Positions 25,868-33,729 of a stretch of 64,000 bases of DNA are shown piece by piece (positions within the stretch are counted from its first letter, which is position 1; each line of letters starts with the position of its first letter). The notes below the pieces were generated by a model. It was not told where the DNA came from. It was given only the letters and a program-made list of their open reading frames with translations, and did not search any database. This stretch comes from Mameliella sp. MMSF_3455 (GTDB lineage: Bacteria > Pseudomonadota > Alphaproteobacteria > Rhodobacterales > Rhodobacteraceae), in NCBI RefSeq assembly GCF_030733205.1, contig NZ_JASHJL010000017.1:1-64000 (forward strand), read 5' to 3'. The translations under genes and the position numbers were made by a program.

Positions 25868-26131
25868 TTGGATTACCGTTCCCGAAGGCGCTCCGCGTGG
25901 GTCTCATGGCCCGCGACCTCGACCCCGGCGCGGCTGGCGAAACTGACCAAGACGTTTGCCGCCGCTGCCATCCTGCGCATGTGCGAGAGGGGGCGCTTGG
26001 ATCTCGACGCCGCCAGCGCGGACCTGCGTTGCGGCATGTTCTTCTCGTTCCTGGAGACAAACAGAGGTCGGATCGTCGCCTCGGTCACTGTCCGATGTGC
26101 GAGGGGTAGCTCAATCAACGCCGTTTACTGA
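25868..26131 (+). pseudogene. Remnant of a serine hydrolase (beta-lactamase family)
   Basis: The frame reads ARLAKLTKTFAAAAILRMCE followed by RGRLDLDAASADLR. This resembles the N-terminal active-site region of class C beta-lactamase-like hydrolases (S-x-T-K followed by TFTAAAIL..EEGKLDLD). The nucleophile Ser is replaced by Lys, upstream sequence is out of register and nothing of the rest of the family follows, so it looks like a decayed fragment. The remaining bases of the 25817-26234 gap show no other gene. Confidence 0.35.
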
Positions 26132-26182
26132 CGCCAGTAGTCAAAGGGGCAAATCCCACCTTACGGCGTCTGGTGCGATATC

Positions 26183-26227
26183 GCCCCGTCGCCGGGGCTG
26201 GTGAGGGCGGCCCATCGCTGGGCCGCC
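26183..26227 (-). terminator. Tandem hairpins downstream of tcuB
   Basis: Two adjacent stem-loops follow the tcuB stop. The nearer has a nine-base stem (26206-26214 with 26219-26227, GGCGGCCCA) and the farther a six-base stem (26183-26188 with 26193-26198, GCCCCG). In minus-strand RNA both loops read GCGA, a GNRA tetraloop. No T-run follows, so termination or 3'-end protection is inferred. Confidence 0.45.
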
Positions 26228-26234
26228 TTCCATA

Positions 26235-27314
26235 TCACGCGCCTGTTTTCCGGACTTTCGCCGCTTCGATGGTCAGGGCCGCAAGCCGGTAAAAGCCATG
26301 CGCCATCTTGGAGTATGGTGTCAGCAGGAAGAAAGTAAGCACCAGTCCAAGGTGCAAAGCCAGCAGTGCGGGGACCGCCGCCGTGCCGGTTGCCGCGTAT
26401 AGGGCCAGCCCCGTCGCGCCCACCGCGCCGAGCAGCAGGACAAAGGCCATCTCTCCACCCCAATACCGTGGCGCGCCCAGATCGCGATCCGCCCGGGTCT
26501 TGAGCCAGGCAAGCAGTCCGCATCCCAAGGTCAGAAGCAGACCGCCGGGAACCCCCAGAAGTTTCGGAAGGCTGAAGAAGCCATAGGGGGCCTCGAGGCC
26601 AAAGACGTAGTGCATGACGGTCGCGCTGCTGGTCGACGCGAAACACAACAGGAAACCGTAAAGAACCGCCTGGTGCGCATGGCGCCGGGCATGGCTGAAG
26701 CGGTCTTCGTCCTCGAAGTTGCAGCCGTCTCCGTGCCCGCCTTCAAGGTTGCGCATCCGGCCTGCAGAGCGCAAGGCGTCGCCAAGGTCGGAGAGCCGCA
26801 CCGCCTGCGCACCCGTGCTCTGCCAATAGCCGCGCAGCGAGACGACAAGGGTCAGCAGTGGCAACAGGAAAGCCGGAGCGAAGATCGCGACCATCAGGGA
26901 GTGGGACATGAACGCATAGAATCCCTCGCCGCCTTCGGGGCGCATCCATTGCGCCAACGCAAAGAGCAGCGCGAAGGACAGCGTCAGAAAGGCTGCCATG
27001 GCGACGCCCGACCGTTCGAAGAGTTCGGCAAAGGGGCGGGGCCAGGCATGGGCTTTCCAACTGTCCTGGCGCACTTCGGCCAGCGCCTTCGGCAGGTTCA
27101 GGTCGAATTCATGCGGGGCCGTGTACTGGCAGGCGTAATAGCATCCCCGGCAGTTGTGGCACAGGTTGGCCAGGTGCGTGATGTCCCCGTCGGCAAAGGC
27201 GCGTTCGCGGTGCAGTGCGGGGAAAACGGAACAGTAGCCTTCACAGTAGCGGCAGGCGTTGCAGATCTCGGCCTGGCGCCGGGCTTCCTGGATCAGGTCA
27301 GGTTGCATTTGCAT
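26235..27314 (-). CDS. tcuB: Tricarballylate utilization protein B (TcuB)
   Basis: A 359-residue membrane iron-sulfur protein. The N terminus has two four-cysteine clusters (Cys18/21/24/28 in CNACRYCEGYC and Cys52/55/58/62 in CHNCRGCYYAC), then about six hydrophobic segments with membrane His residues that could bind haem. This is the TcuB/CitB arrangement: it re-oxidises the reduced flavin of TcuA and passes electrons to the quinone pool. The start overlaps the end of tcuA by 17 bases. Third gene of a GntR-tcuA-tcuB operon. Confidence 0.88.
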   Translation of the reverse strand: MQMQPDLIQEARRQAEICNACRYCEGYCSVFPALHRERAFADGDITHLANLCHNCRGCYYACQYTAPHEFDLNLPKALAEVRQDSWKAHAWPRPFAELFERSGVAMAAFLTLSFALLFALAQWMRPEGGEGFYAFMSHSLMVAIFAPAFLLPLLTLVVSLRGYWQSTGAQAVRLSDLGDALRSAGRMRNLEGGHGDGCNFEDEDRFSHARRHAHQAVLYGFLLCFASTSSATVMHYVFGLEAPYGFFSLPKLLGVPGGLLLTLGCGLLAWLKTRADRDLGAPRYWGGEMAFVLLLGAVGATGLALYAATGTAAVPALLALHLGLVLTFFLLTPYSKMAHGFYRLAALTIEAAKVRKTGA

Positions 27315-28689
27315 GGGCGGCGGCCTCCTTGCCTGCGATGCGTCCGAAAACGGTTCCGATGGTCATGCCGAACCCGGCGAGATAGCCTTGGCCAAGGATC
27401 GAGCCGGCCATGGTCTCTCCCGCGGCCCAGAGGTTCGATACCGGTCGGTTTCCGACTGAGCACTGCGCGCGCTCGTCGACCTTGAGCCCGAGATAGGTGA
27501 AGGTCACGCCGGTGCGCAGACTGTAGCCGTAGAAGGGCGGGTCCGTGATCGGGCGGGCCCAGTTGGTCTTGGGCGGGTTCAGGCCCTTGGTCGCCACGCC
27601 GTCCAGTTCGGTCGGGTGAAACGCCGAGGTGTCGCCACAGGCGTTGTTGAATTCGTCGACCGTGCGCCGCAGTTCGTCAGGCGGCAGCCCCATCTTGTCG
27701 GCCAGGTCTTCCAGCGTGTCGGCTTCGATCGGCGGGAAGACCGACGGCATGAACAGTTTCAGCGATTTCGCGTCGATGATGACATAGCCCACCTGATCCG
27801 GCTGGGCCGCCACCAGCCGGCCCCAGATGGCGTAGCGCTTGGGCCAGACATCCTCGCCCTCGTCGTAGAAACGCTGCGCGTTCTTGTTGACCACGATGGA
27901 GAAGGGGACGCAGTCCAACCGTGTCACGATGCCGCCGTCGAACTTGGGCGCGCGGCCGTCGATGGCGACGGCGTGGCACTGCGTCGGATCCCCCACCTGC
28001 GCGACACCCTGGTCCAACAGGTCGGCCAGCACCACGCCGCGATTGTAGGGCGTGCCGCGGATCAGAAAGTTCTTTGCCGCCGGTCCCCAGGCCCGGGCCA
28101 GCCAGTCGGTGTCGGCCTGGAACCCGCCCGAGGCCACGACCACGGACTTTGGCGAGATCCGGTGCGTCTGACCGTCATGCGTGTAGTCGAGACAGGCGAT
28201 CCGGTCGTCCTCCAGTTCCAGGTGCGAGACGGCGGCCTCGTAGAGCACGCGCACGCCAAGCGCCTCGGCGGTGCGGTAATAGGCGTTGACCAGACTCTTG
28301 CCGCCGCCAAGGAAGAACGCGTTGGTGCGTGCCAGCGACAGCGTACCGGAAAGCGAGGGCTGAAACCGTACGCCATGCGCCTCCATCCACGGCAGGCATT
28401 CCTCGGAACTGCGGATGGCCAGGCGCGCCAGCCCTTCGTCCGTCTTGCCGTCCGTGACCTTCATCAGGTCGGCGAGGTATTCCTCCTCGGTATAGCTGTC
28501 GACCAACGGTCCAAGCGGGCCATGATGCATGCAGCGAAAGTTGCGGGTGTGGCGCGAATTGCCACCGCGATAGGGTTTCGGGGCCGTTTCAAGGATCAGG
28601 ACACGCGCCCCCGCCTCGGCGGCGGTGATCGCGGCGCACAGCGCGGCATTGCCGCCGCCGATAACGGCGATGTCGATCGGTTCAGTCAA
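27298..28689 (-). CDS. tcuA: FAD-dependent tricarballylate dehydrogenase (TcuA)
   Basis: A 463-residue flavoprotein of the fumarate reductase/succinate dehydrogenase-like group. The N-terminal FAD motif is DIAVIGGGNAALCAAITAAE and the C-terminal GETMAGSILGQGYLAGFGMT completes the FAD site. The GNSRHTRNFR and RFYDEGEDVW regions fit TcuA, which oxidises tricarballylate to cis-aconitate. The start is an unusual TTG overlapping the regulator stop (TTGA), supported by a GGAGA site six bases upstream; the only nearby ATG hits a stop at once. Always paired with TcuB, as here. Confidence 0.86.
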   Translation of the reverse strand: MTEPIDIAVIGGGNAALCAAITAAEAGARVLILETAPKPYRGGNSRHTRNFRCMHHGPLGPLVDSYTEEEYLADLMKVTDGKTDEGLARLAIRSSEECLPWMEAHGVRFQPSLSGTLSLARTNAFFLGGGKSLVNAYYRTAEALGVRVLYEAAVSHLELEDDRIACLDYTHDGQTHRISPKSVVVASGGFQADTDWLARAWGPAAKNFLIRGTPYNRGVVLADLLDQGVAQVGDPTQCHAVAIDGRAPKFDGGIVTRLDCVPFSIVVNKNAQRFYDEGEDVWPKRYAIWGRLVAAQPDQVGYVIIDAKSLKLFMPSVFPPIEADTLEDLADKMGLPPDELRRTVDEFNNACGDTSAFHPTELDGVATKGLNPPKTNWARPITDPPFYGYSLRTGVTFTYLGLKVDERAQCSVGNRPVSNLWAAGETMAGSILGQGYLAGFGMTIGTVFGRIAGKEAAAHANAT

Positions 28690-29357
28690 AGCATGTCTCC
28701 GTCATAGAGAGGGCGGGCCCGCAGGGCGCGCACGCGAACGCGCTGCGCGGCCTCGATATGAGCGCGCATGGCGGCCTCGGCGAGGGCGCCGTCGCGTGCC
28801 TTGATGGCGTCCAGCACGCCGAAATGTTCCTCGACCGCCTTCATGGCGCGGTCAGGTTCGGTCAGGGTCGTGGGTCCAAGGATCATGAGCGCCTTTTGCA
28901 GCGACGTGATCGAGCGGGTGAGAAAGCGGTTCTTGGCCGCATCGAGAATGGCGGCATGGAACTGGCGGTTCAGCGCAAAGGCCTCGGGCGTGTTGCCCGT
29001 GTCTTCCAAGGCCTGGTTCATGTCGAAGAGTTCCTCGATCTCGATGTCCGAAGCCGCACGCGCCGCAAGCCGCGCGGCGGTTCCTTCCAGCACCGCGCGC
29101 ATCTCGTAGAGGTCCATGACCTCGGCATAATCCAGCGTGCGGATGCTGGCGCCTTGCCGCGGGACGTGCACGACGATGCCATCCGCCTCCAGTTGCCGGA
29201 TCGCCTCGCGCACGGGCGTGCGGGACACGCCAAGGCGCTCTGCCAGTTCCGTTTCTCGCAGGCGATCGCCGGGGTTCAGCCGACCCTCGCGCAATGCGTC
29301 GAGCAGACGGGAGTAGGCGGCGTTGCCCTGCGGTGCGTTTTCCTCGTCTCGTGCCAT
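28686..29357 (-). CDS. GntR-family (FCD) regulator of the tcu genes
   Basis: A 223-residue regulator. The N-terminal winged helix reads RETELAERLGVSRTPVREAI followed by RQLEADGIV. The C-terminal helical FCD ligand domain has DLYEMRAVLEGTAARLAARA and a metal-type His in QFHAAILDAAKN. I chose the ATG giving MARDEENAP, which has a GAGGG site; the longer frame runs through the operator. It is the first gene of the tcuA-tcuB operon, and a perfect inverted repeat lies 19 bases upstream. In Salmonella the tcu regulator is LysR-type, so regulation differs here. Confidence 0.86.
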   Translation of the reverse strand: MARDEENAPQGNAAYSRLLDALREGRLNPGDRLRETELAERLGVSRTPVREAIRQLEADGIVVHVPRQGASIRTLDYAEVMDLYEMRAVLEGTAARLAARAASDIEIEELFDMNQALEDTGNTPEAFALNRQFHAAILDAAKNRFLTRSITSLQKALMILGPTTLTEPDRAMKAVEEHFGVLDAIKARDGALAEAAMRAHIEAAQRVRVRALRARPLYDGDML

Positions 29358-29375
29358 ACAAGCCCTCGAACAGTG

Positions 29376-29395
29376 TTGTATCCAGGTGGATACAA
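29376..29395. promoter_or_regulatory. Probable GntR operator upstream of the tcu operon
   Basis: TTGTATCC and GGATACAA form a perfect inverted repeat separated by AGGT, 19 bases upstream of the GntR start. The TTGTATCC half-site resembles FCD-type GntR operators (TGTATAC-like). The position suits autorepression of the operon. Confidence 0.65.
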
Positions 29396-29627
29396 AGGGA
29401 TACATGACATGTCAAGTCAGCGGGCCGGGTGAGCGCCCATGCCGATATCCGGGCCGGGAGTGTCGAGGCTGTGTGTTGGGCGCGCAAAACGAACGTGCCA
29501 GCGGGGCCGGGCCAGCAGGGCCCGGCCTATCCGGCCTTCGGGACGGGTATGGACGGGGGCGACGTCGTCATCCCCCGTCTGTCTCGCATGGGTCGGATCA
29601 TCGTCACGACGCCAGCGATGGAGCGGC

Positions 29628-30599
29628 TCAGGTGTTCCGGGAGAGCGTCTCGGGGTTGATCACGTTGATCGGGGTGCCCGAGGCAAAGGCATTGATCTGC
29701 GTAAAGATGTCGGCGAACTGCTTGTCGAATTCGTCCTCGGTGACGAATCCGATATGCGGCGTGCAGATCAGGTTCGGATGCGAGAGCAGGGGATCGGCCG
29801 GGTCACGCATCGGTTCCGTGTCGAAGACATCGACCGCGCCGATGATGCCCGATCCCAGCGCGTCCAGCAGCGCACCCTCTTCGACCAGGCCGGCGCGCGA
29901 GGTGTTCACGAAGACCGATCCGGGACGCATTCCGGACAGGTCCTCTCGCGTGATCATCCCGCGGGTTTCTGGCTTGAGCCGGACATGCACCGAGACCACG
30001 TCGCTGCCTGCGAAAAACGCCTCGCGGCTTGCGGCGACGGTCTCGCCGTCCGCCATGGCTCGGGCGCGGCCCTCCTCGGAAGCCCACCAGACCACATTCA
30101 TCCCGAAGGCGCGGGCCAGATCGGCCACCGCGCGCCCGATCTTGCCATAGCCGTAGAGGCCCAGCCGCCGACCGCGCAGCGTCTTGCCGACGCCGATTTG
30201 CCAGGTTCCGGCCTTGGTCGATGCCATCTGCTGCGGGATCTGCCGCATGGCGCACAGCATCAACCCGATTGTCAGTTCGGCCGCCGCGTGGTTTGCGCCG
30301 TCGCCGCCGGTCTTGGAACAGAAGGTCACGCCATGTTCTGTGCAGGCGGGCACATCCACATGCGGATAGACCCCCCGTTGAGAAATCAGTTGCAGCCCCG
30401 GCAGACGTTCCAGCAATGCGCCATCCACGCGGGTCCGTTCCCGGAAAAGAACCAGCGCCTCGGCCTCGGCCAACCGTTCGGCCAGCTCTGCCCCCTCGGC
30501 GTGATCGGTCCAGACTGTCACGTCGTGATCTGACAGCAGATCGAAACAGGGCAGCCCGCGCAACGTGTCGAACCAGTCGTCGAGAATGTGGACACGCAT
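29628..30599 (-). CDS. D-2-hydroxyacid dehydrogenase (NAD-dependent)
   Basis: A 323-residue dehydrogenase of the phosphoglycerate/glyoxylate-reductase-like family. The NAD motif is LGLYGYGKIGRAVADLARAF. The catalytic triad is Arg in VNTSRAGLVEEGAL, Glu in VDVFDTEPMRDPADPLL and His in CTPHIGFVTEDEF. It catalyses NAD(P)-linked interconversion of a 2-keto acid and a D-2-hydroxy acid in the cytosol. Last gene of the seven-gene TTT operon; its start is four bases after the small-protein stop. Substrate unknown, probably a di- or tricarboxylic keto acid given the neighbours. Confidence 0.85.
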   Translation of the reverse strand: MRVHILDDWFDTLRGLPCFDLLSDHDVTVWTDHAEGAELAERLAEAEALVLFRERTRVDGALLERLPGLQLISQRGVYPHVDVPACTEHGVTFCSKTGGDGANHAAAELTIGLMLCAMRQIPQQMASTKAGTWQIGVGKTLRGRRLGLYGYGKIGRAVADLARAFGMNVVWWASEEGRARAMADGETVAASREAFFAGSDVVSVHVRLKPETRGMITREDLSGMRPGSVFVNTSRAGLVEEGALLDALGSGIIGAVDVFDTEPMRDPADPLLSHPNLICTPHIGFVTEDEFDKQFADIFTQINAFASGTPINVINPETLSRNT

Positions 30600-30603
30600 T
30601 CGC

Positions 30604-30765
30604 TCAGCCTTGCGCAGAGAGTGCCCGCAGCGCCTTGGAAACGCGCTGGTGCAGGTCGGTCAGGGTGCGCATGTCGCCGTCCTGACGCTCGATCTTGCTG
30701 CAAAGTGTGGCGCGAAGCTCTTCGAGCGATTTTTCGGCGACGCGAAGCTGGTTGTACTCGTGCAT
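30604..30765 (-). CDS. Small hypothetical protein, 53 residues
   Basis: A short gene between the UspA and hydroxyacid dehydrogenase genes. The product starts MHEYNQLRVAEKSLEELRA and ends RVSKALRALSAQG: charged, mostly helical, without cysteine pairs or a membrane segment, possibly a short coiled coil. An AAGGG site lies about eight bases before the ATG. It fits the operon exactly, ending four bases before the next start and beginning 12 bases after the UspA stop, so it is probably real. No family recognised. Confidence 0.6.
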   Translation of the reverse strand: MHEYNQLRVAEKSLEELRATLCSKIERQDGDMRTLTDLHQRVSKALRALSAQG

Positions 30766-30777
30766 GGTTTCGCCCTT

Positions 30778-31587
30778 TCAGTGAGAGAGTAGAACGGGAA
30801 TGGTGGTTTCCCGCAGGACCGAGGCGGTGACGCCGCCCACAAGATCCTCGCGGAACTTGGAATGTTCGTAGGCACCCATCACCAGGAGCGACGGGTCGTG
30901 CCGTCGGCAATAGCCCAGAACGCGGTCGGCCACCGGGTGTCCGTCGGGCCATTCCTCGTGAATGGCGGTGACGTCGTGGCGGGCCAGGTGAGTCATCAGA
31001 TCGTCCATGCCGGGCACCTGGCCCACGGTCAGGACGGAGAACTTTCCCTGAGCTTCCAGCAGGCGAAGGCTGTCGGAGAGCGCCCGTGCCGCAGCGCGCC
31101 CGCCGTCCCAGGCCAGCGCCGTATGGCTGTGGCGGGCCTCTGCATCGTAGCCTTCGGGCACGACGATCACCGGCCGTCCGGACAGCAGCGCGATCTTGTC
31201 GGGATGCAGGCGGATATGCTCATCGTCGTCGCGCATCGGTCGGCCCGCGATGATCATGTCGAATGCCCGTCCGGTTTCCGACAGCAGGTTATCGACCCGG
31301 CCGGGCACCGCCCGAAAACTCAGTGCGTCGCCCAGATCCAAGTCCGCGCGCAGCGCATCCAGCCGCGCCTCGATCTCTGTCAGCAGCCCGGTCTTGGCCT
31401 CGGCCAACAGCGCCCGCGCCTCGCGCGGGATCCAGCGCGAGGTCGTATCCAGCGTGTCATGCGTCGAATGCGCCAGCATCGCGGTCACATGCGCCTTGCG
31501 ATCGCGGGCCAGAGACGCGGCGTACCGCAACGCTGCCTCGGAGGACTCGGTGCCGTTGAAGGCGACGAGCAGGTTCATGATCGCCAT
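30778..31587 (-). CDS. Universal stress protein (UspA-type), two-domain-like
   Basis: A 269-residue UspA-superfamily protein. The N terminus has the UspA pattern MNLLVAFNGTESSEAALRYA, and the C terminus has VMGAYEHSKFREDLVGGVTA followed by LRETTIPVLLSH, close to the ATP-binding G-x2-G-x9-G-S/T region but with Val-Thr-Ala instead of the usual Ser. The middle appears to be a second, weaker Usp repeat. The ATG at 31587 follows the PrpF stop by five bases; longer frames run through it. Its role inside a tricarboxylate operon is unclear; in TTT-type operons UspA genes are seen as accessory partners. Confidence 0.78.
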   Translation of the reverse strand: MAIMNLLVAFNGTESSEAALRYAASLARDRKAHVTAMLAHSTHDTLDTTSRWIPREARALLAEAKTGLLTEIEARLDALRADLDLGDALSFRAVPGRVDNLLSETGRAFDMIIAGRPMRDDDEHIRLHPDKIALLSGRPVIVVPEGYDAEARHSHTALAWDGGRAAARALSDSLRLLEAQGKFSVLTVGQVPGMDDLMTHLARHDVTAIHEEWPDGHPVADRVLGYCRRHDPSLLVMGAYEHSKFREDLVGGVTASVLRETTIPVLLSH

Positions 31588-31591
31588 CGGT

Positions 31592-32677
31592 TCAGCCTTT
31601 CCAGATTCGTGATGGCACGTAGACTTGGCCATCGGCCAGTTTGCGCGCCGTCCGCAGCAGGCCCGCGGATTTCAGTTCGAACCCGTCACTGTCGTCATAA
31701 TCCACCAGCACTTCGATGGTGCCTGACGGATGTTCCAGCACGACATTCGCCGGACGGTCGGCGGGACGTTCCAGCAACCCGTCGGCCACGGTCCCCGGCG
31801 TCAGCGCGCAGGAGGCGAGGCACTGCGAACCGGTGACCGCCATGCTGGGATGCGTGTTCCAAGGCATGAAGTAGCGCGTGGCGATCGTGCCGCCGTCGCG
31901 GGCCGGTGCAAGGATGCCGAACTTTGGCGTGACGGATTTGGTGACGTCCCCCATGCCCATGCGTTTGCCGGCCTCGACGCGGATCGCCTCGAACCGGGCG
32001 AAAAAGTCGGTGTTGGCGTCCAGGTCGGCCGCGCTTTCATAGCCCGTCAGGCCGAAATCCTCGGCGCGGGCAATGACGATGGGCATGGCCACGTCCATGC
32101 AGGTGACCTCGATCCCGTCGATCTCGTCCCGCAAGCTGCCGGTCGGCAGAAAGGCCCCGGTCGATGAGCCGACCACGCCCATGAAATTCAACGCGATGGG
32201 GGCGGCGGAGCCCGGCACGCCCGCGATGGCGGCGTCGCCTTCGTAGGTCAGCGTTCCGCCCGGCGTCTGCACCCGCGCCAGAACGCGGGCGCCTGTATTG
32301 ACCGCGCGGATCTTGATCTCTGTCTCGTCACCCTGTGGCTGGATCAGGCCCATCTCGATGGCGGCGGGTCCGACGCCCGAAAGGATGTTGCCGCAGGTGG
32401 GTTTGAAATCCACAAGCCGATCCTCGACGGAGACCTGGGCGAAGAAATAGTCAACGTCCGCCCAATCGTCATCGGAGGCCGACAGCATGGCGACCTTGGT
32501 CGTCACCGCAGCCCCGCCGCCGATGCCGTCGATATTCAGGGGGTGGCCCGAGCCAACCACCGCGATCAGCACCTCGGCCAGGGTCTCGCGATCTTCGGGC
32601 AGGTCGTCTCGGCGGAAATAGGGCCCACGCGAGGTGCCTCCGCGCAGGAAATGGTAAGGAATGCCGGTCTGGGTCAT
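31592..32677 (-). CDS. PrpF-family isomerase / 4-oxalomesaconate tautomerase-like
   Basis: A 361-residue PrpF-type protein (diaminopimelate-epimerase fold). The N-terminal signature is IPYHFLRGGTSRGPYF, followed by GSGHPLNIDGIGGGAAVTTK and FKPTCGNILSGVGPAAIEMG, the last carrying the conserved Cys. Family members isomerise methylaconitate, aconitate or 4-oxalomesaconate. Next to tcuAB and a tricarboxylate transporter, trans/cis aconitate isomerisation is an attractive guess. The start overlaps the dehydrogenase stop (ATGA) and follows GGGAGA. Confidence 0.85.
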   Translation of the reverse strand: MTQTGIPYHFLRGGTSRGPYFRRDDLPEDRETLAEVLIAVVGSGHPLNIDGIGGGAAVTTKVAMLSASDDDWADVDYFFAQVSVEDRLVDFKPTCGNILSGVGPAAIEMGLIQPQGDETEIKIRAVNTGARVLARVQTPGGTLTYEGDAAIAGVPGSAAPIALNFMGVVGSSTGAFLPTGSLRDEIDGIEVTCMDVAMPIVIARAEDFGLTGYESAADLDANTDFFARFEAIRVEAGKRMGMGDVTKSVTPKFGILAPARDGGTIATRYFMPWNTHPSMAVTGSQCLASCALTPGTVADGLLERPADRPANVVLEHPSGTIEVLVDYDDSDGFELKSAGLLRTARKLADGQVYVPSRIWKG

Positions 32678-33729
32678 GACGTCTCCCGGATCAGGTTGCA
32701 AAGCGTGTCGGTGTAGGCCGCGGTGCCCAATGGTCCGCCCAGATCGCCGGTGCGTGTGTCCGGCTGCAAAAGCGCAGTGGTTACCGCGGATTCGATCGCA
32801 TCGGCGGCCTGCGGCTCACCGCGATGGCGTAGCAGCATTGCGGCAGACAGGATCAGAGAGGTCGGATTGGCCCGGTCCTGCCCGGAGATATCCGGGGCCG
32901 AACCGTGCTGCGCCTGTGCCACCGCGTGTGTCTCGCCGGCGTTCAGTGAGCCCGCAAGCCCAAGACCGCCGGACAGTTCAGAGGCAAGGTCCGACAGGAT
33001 GTCGCCAAACATGTTGGTACAAAGCAGCACGTCGAACCGGTCCGGATGGCGCACCAGGTGCGCCGCCGCCGCATCCACAAGCACCTCGTCGTAGGTAATG
33101 TCGGGATGCGCATCCGCCACCTCGCGGCAGACCCTCAGGAACAGCCCGTCGGACACCCGCATCACGTTGGCCTTGTGGATCGCGGTGACGCGGCCGGTCC
33201 TTTCGCGGGCCAGGGCAAAAGCGCGTTCGGCGATTCGGCGAGAGCCCTCTTCGGTGATTTTCCGCATGGCCAGCGCCACGCCGGGCACGGGCATGAATTC
33301 GCCCCCGCCAGCGTGCATGTTGCGGTCCGCGTAGAACCCTTCGAGGTTCTCGCGCGCCACGACCAGGTCGAAGGCACGTCGCGATGGGGCCTCCAGCCCC
33401 GGGTATGTCCGCGCCGGGCGGATATTGGCGTAGAGTTCCAGCGCGACGCGCAGCACGCCCGAAGGATTCCGCCCGCCTTCCGCCACAGGCGGATAGGCGT
33501 TGTGCGAAACCGGCCCGAGGATGACGCCATCCGCCGATCGCGCCCGTTCGATCACCTCGTCAGGAATGGTCGTGCCTGCGGCCTCCAGAGAGGCGAAGCC
33601 GATCTGCGCCTCCTCGACTTTCAGGCGGCGCGACAGCAGCGGTTCCGCGGCACGGAGCACGGCGAGGGTGGCCGCCGTGATCTCCGGCCCGATCCCGTCG
33701 CCGGGCAGGCAAAGCAGGTCGAGTGTCAT
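32674..33729 (-). CDS. Isopropylmalate/isocitrate/tartrate-type dehydrogenase
   Basis: A 351-residue metal- and NAD(P)-dependent beta-decarboxylating dehydrogenase. Motifs: LCLPGDGIGPEI at the N terminus, VVARENLEGFYADRNM (substrate-binding Arg and Tyr), TAIHKANVMRVSDGLF (catalytic Lys) and TNMFGDILSDLASELSGGLG (metal-binding Asp residues). These oxidise a 2-hydroxy acid with a 3-carboxyl group and release CO2; LeuB, Icd-like and TtuC tartrate dehydrogenases all share them. Start and stop overlap both neighbours (TGATG and ATGA), so it belongs firmly to the tricarboxylate operon. The substrate may be an isocitrate-like or alkylmalate acid. Confidence 0.83.
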   Translation of the reverse strand: MTLDLLCLPGDGIGPEITAATLAVLRAAEPLLSRRLKVEEAQIGFASLEAAGTTIPDEVIERARSADGVILGPVSHNAYPPVAEGGRNPSGVLRVALELYANIRPARTYPGLEAPSRRAFDLVVARENLEGFYADRNMHAGGGEFMPVPGVALAMRKITEEGSRRIAERAFALARERTGRVTAIHKANVMRVSDGLFLRVCREVADAHPDITYDEVLVDAAAAHLVRHPDRFDVLLCTNMFGDILSDLASELSGGLGLAGSLNAGETHAVAQAQHGSAPDISGQDRANPTSLILSAAMLLRHRGEPQAADAIESAVTTALLQPDTRTGDLGGPLGTAAYTDTLCNLIRETS

